64,000 nt of DNA from Hamadaea sp013361475. Its GTDB lineage: Bacteria; Actinomycetota; Actinomycetes; Mycobacteriales; Micromonosporaceae. Every line of letters starts with the position of its first letter. The stretch's first letter is position 1. The notes below the pieces were generated by a model. That model was given only the letters and a program-made list of their open reading frames with translations, was not told the origin of the DNA and made no database searches. Shown piece after piece: positions 61,714 to 64,000 of this stretch. The stretch lies in assembly GCF_040654195.1 (NCBI RefSeq), contig NZ_JBFAHM010000018.1, forward strand, positions 1-64,000, read 5' to 3'. The translations under genes and the position numbers were made by a program.

Positions 61714-62925
61714 TCATGACGGATCGGCCCAGCGATCGTTCGGGATCAGCGGATACCAGTCGGGCCGGCCAGGGTCACGGTCGTACGGGTAGCCGCCCAG
61801 CTCTTTGTAGAGTTCGGCATACTCGGCGACCTTGGCGCGGTCCAGCGTCACGCCCAGCCCCGGTCCGGTCGGCACCGGGATGGTGCCGTCCTCATAGGAC
61901 ATGAGGCCGCCGGTGATGACGTCGTCGCGCAGGTGGTGATAGTGCGCGTCGGCGGCGTACGCCAGATTCGGCAGCACCGCGCCCAGGTGCAGCATCGTCG
62001 CGAGCTGGATGCCCAGTTCACCGGAGGAGTGCACGGCCACCCCGAGCTGGAAGGTCTCGCAGACGCCGGCCGCCTTGACGCAGGGCCGGATGCCGCCCCA
62101 GAACGTGGTGTCCAGCAGGATCACGTCGACTGCGGGGTCCCGGACGTTGGTGGCCAGCTGTTCGAGGTTGACCACGACCGTGTTGGTCGCGAGCGGGATG
62201 CCGAGGTCGCGCAGTTGCCGCATCCCGTTCAGGCCCCAGGTCGGGTCCTCCAGGTAGTCGTTGGGCAGATCCGCGATCGCCTGGCCGAAGCGCCGGGCCT
62301 GGCCGACGGAGAGCGCGGCGTTGGGGTCATATCGCAGCTTGTCGCCGGGAACGGCGTCGGCCAGCGCCCGATAGCACTCCAGCTCGTAGTCGGGATGGAA
62401 CACCCCGCCCTTGAGCTTGTGCACGGTGAACCCGTGCTTCCGCTTCAGCTCCACCGCCTCGGCGGCCAGCTGCTCCGGCGTACGCACCTCGCCCTCGCCG
62501 GCGTCGTTGGCGTACCGGAAGAAGAGGTAGGAGGCGAACGGAACCCGGTCGCGCAGCTTCCCGCCGAGCAGGTCGTAGACCGGTACGCCCAAGTGCTGCC
62601 CGATGACGTCCAGGCAGGCGAACTCGATGGCGGCGTGCAACTGGGTGCGGTTGTTGTAGAGGCTGGCCGTGGGATTGGTGATGGCGAACCGCAGCGCCTC
62701 CAGCTGGAACGGATCATGCCCCGTCAGGTACGCCTTGAGCCCCCGGATGGCGGCTTCGGCGCTCTCCCCGCCCCCGCCCAGCTCACCGAGGCCGATGAGC
62801 CCGGTGTCGGTCTCGACTTCGACGATCGTGCGGACGAAGCGGCCCCAGTGCGCACCGTTCGAGTGCCGCAACGGCGCTTCGAGCGGCACTGTCACGGTGG
62901 TGGCCCGGATGTCGGCGATTTTCAC
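61714..62925 (-). CDS. Enolase-superfamily sugar-acid dehydratase, glucarate-dehydratase-like
   Basis: A 403-residue enolase-superfamily enzyme. The catalytic Lys-x-Lys is K170-L-K172, the metal ligands are D200 (RYDPNAAL), E226 (LEDPTW) and N248 (ATNTVV), and the general-base His is H299 (VHSSGELGI). The K-x-K to Asp spacing matches glucarate dehydratase. It would dehydrate an aldonate or aldarate to a keto-deoxy sugar acid; the exact substrate is open. The GTG at 62925 has GGAAGG upstream and overlaps the preceding stop. Confidence 0.88.
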   Translation of the reverse strand: MKIADIRATTVTVPLEAPLRHSNGAHWGRFVRTIVEVETDTGLIGLGELGGGGESAEAAIRGLKAYLTGHDPFQLEALRFAITNPTASLYNNRTQLHAAIEFACLDVIGQHLGVPVYDLLGGKLRDRVPFASYLFFRYANDAGEGEVRTPEQLAAEAVELKRKHGFTVHKLKGGVFHPDYELECYRALADAVPGDKLRYDPNAALSVGQARRFGQAIADLPNDYLEDPTWGLNGMRQLRDLGIPLATNTVVVNLEQLATNVRDPAVDVILLDTTFWGGIRPCVKAAGVCETFQLGVAVHSSGELGIQLATMLHLGAVLPNLAYAADAHYHHLRDDVITGGLMSYEDGTIPVPTGPGLGVTLDRAKVAEYAELYKELGGYPYDRDPGRPDWYPLIPNDRWADPS

Positions 62926-64000
62926 AGTTCACCTTCCAGATCCACCGAGAGCGCGACGAAGGCCCCGGCGGGCACGGTCACCTGGATGCCACCGTCGACC
63001 ACCGGCACCTCCTGCTGCGCCAGTTCCAGCGACGTGCCGAGGTACGCCCGCGAAACGGCTTGAGGTAGGCGTACCACTGTGTCGACGGCGGCGGACGAGA
63101 CGGACCGGAGGTAGACGACGAGCGAGTGGCCGCGCAGCGAACGGCCGAGCGACGACACGTGCACGTCTGGCTGGTCGACCTCGGCGAACGAGAGCGTGGC
63201 GGGCGTCCGGGGCGTGCCGGTCAGCGGCACAGCCAGGAACGGGTCGACGAGCCCGGCGGCGGCGCGGACCCCGGCGGCCGAGCCGCTCGGGCCGGAGGTG
63301 ATCGCGTAGCGGAAGGTCGTCTCGCCCTGCTGTTGCGCGGGGAAGTTGGTGTCCCAGATGTTGTTGAGCGCCCAGGAGTAGAGCGTGCCGGGCTCGGCCG
63401 GACTGGGCTGGACGGTCGGCGGGAAGGGCGCGTAAGGCAGGTAGAGGTCACCGAACATGACCAGCGGAGCCTCCAGCGTGGCCCAGCCGAGGCTCAGCTC
63501 CCCGTCGTCGAACTCGACCCAGTGCCGGATCGGCTGCATGTGGTCGGCCGCGCCGGGGACGGTCGGCATGGTCGGGCCGCCGACGCCGCCGGTCAGTTCC
63601 CACGCCTTCGGCGCGCCCGTCGCGAACGGGTACGCGAAGAAGACGCTCTCCTTGGCCGGAGCGCCCCGCTTGTAGAGCGTGTTGGTGATGTCGACGCGGG
63701 GTACGCCCGCCGGGAGCGTGATCGTCGTCCGCAGCCAGTCGATCCCGTCGCCATCGAGCTGGACCTCCAGCGTCTCGCCCGCCGCAGTCCGTTCGGCGCG
63801 GTTGATCGACGCCCGGCGGCCCAGCGTACGCCCGGCCAGCAGCGCGTCGTGCTCGTGCGCCTCGATGTGCCCGCTGAGGTGGTTGATGTGCGGCGCGGTC
63901 GAGTACTTGTCGTACACGTACTGGTTGAGCCCGGCGTACGCGTCTTTGTTGACAAGCTCCCGACCAGCACGTTTGTCGAAGACGCTCGCGATGACGCCCG
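62922..64000 (-). CDS. Alpha-mannosidase-like (GH38-type) C-terminal part, truncated by window edge
   Basis: The visible part is about 359 residues of the C-terminal beta domains of a large glycosidase. It includes IASVFDKRAGRELVNKDAYA at the edge, then NQYVYDKYS, ADHMQPIRHWVEFDDG and YSWALNNIWDTNFPAQQQGE. The SVFDK-GRELV and NNIWDTNF style is that of GH38-type mannosidases or related hypothetical glycosidases. The start and catalytic domain lie beyond 64000. The stop overlaps the dehydratase start (GTGA), so it is the upstream gene of this catabolic operon. Confidence 0.75.
   Translation of the reverse strand, partial: GVIASVFDKRAGRELVNKDAYAGLNQYVYDKYSTAPHINHLSGHIEAHEHDALLAGRTLGRRASINRAERTAAGETLEVQLDGDGIDWLRTTITLPAGVPRVDITNTLYKRGAPAKESVFFAYPFATGAPKAWELTGGVGGPTMPTVPGAADHMQPIRHWVEFDDGELSLGWATLEAPLVMFGDLYLPYAPFPPTVQPSPAEPGTLYSWALNNIWDTNFPAQQQGETTFRYAITSGPSGSAAGVRAAAGLVDPFLAVPLTGTPRTPATLSFAEVDQPDVHVSSLGRSLRGHSLVVYLRSVSSAAVDTVVRLPQAVSRAYLGTSLELAQQEVPVVDGGIQVTVPAGAFVALSVDLEGEL

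Overview
The window is high-GC actinobacterial chromosome. It shows third-position G/C coding bias, many GTG starts, 1-4 bp stop/start overlaps, a NucS mismatch endonuclease, a crotonyl-CoA carboxylase/reductase, FilP-like cytoskeletal proteins, a predicted F420-dependent oxidoreductase and Tat/lipoprotein export signals. The gene content and style look most like Micromonosporaceae (Actinoplanes/Micromonospora-type). That is inference, because no rRNA or tRNA gene is visible. The first 163 bases contain only G and C, and a run of Ns at 35237-35334 interrupts a tandem-repeat gene, so this is draft sequence.

Layout. (1) 0.2-6.7 kb: a DUF559-type nuclease-like protein, ccr, two tandem FilP/DivIVA-like coiled-coil proteins and a PAP2 phosphatase. 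(2) 6.6-31.7 kb: an extracellular polysaccharide locus. It holds an acyltransferase, four glycosyltransferases, an AlgD-like GDP-mannose dehydrogenase, a CelD-like GNAT protein, a NodB deacetylase, Wzz- and Wzy-like proteins, two Wzx-like flippases, a GH16 hydrolase, a beta-helix protein, an asparagine-synthase-like protein, an unrecognised duplicated-module protein, and a sugar-tailoring set (two C-methyltransferases, an epimerase, a nucleotidyltransferase and a PIG-L deacetylase). (3) 31.8-41.4 kb: hydrolase and small zinc-binding protein, lipoprotein, Tat-exported DUF1906 protein with 165-bp repeats, fused double 3-hydroxyacyl-CoA dehydrogenase, and a 1224-residue secreted sugar-dehydrogenase/PKD protein. 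(4) 41.5-49.7 kb: housekeeping and small metabolic genes, nucS, an anchored surface protein, and a regulator/MFS pair with a likely operator. (5) 49.8-54.3 kb: a four-gene operon built around an FtsK/EccC-like ATPase. (6) 54.6-64 kb: an ethylmalonyl-CoA-type mutase, an ABC exporter, a 3-hydroxybutyryl-CoA dehydrogenase, and a sugar-acid catabolic operon running off the right end.

How they work together. The polysaccharide genes form several divergent operons that would supply nucleotide sugars, assemble and flip repeat units, polymerise them, and trim the product outside the cell. Ccr, the mutase and the two 3-hydroxyacyl-CoA dehydrogenases are enzymes of C4/C5 acyl-CoA and ethylmalonyl-CoA metabolism, scattered over 58 kb. 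Two of them, ccr and the fused dehydrogenase, share a near-identical 16-bp palindrome upstream, which suggests one regulator. Outside the polysaccharide locus, nearly every convergent gene junction carries a palindrome. Three are copies of one 61-bp element. The best candidates for undescribed biology are the ATPase operon at 49842-54325, the duplicated cysteine-module protein at 25622-26635, the 61-bp palindrome family and the shared ccr/dehydrogenase operator.
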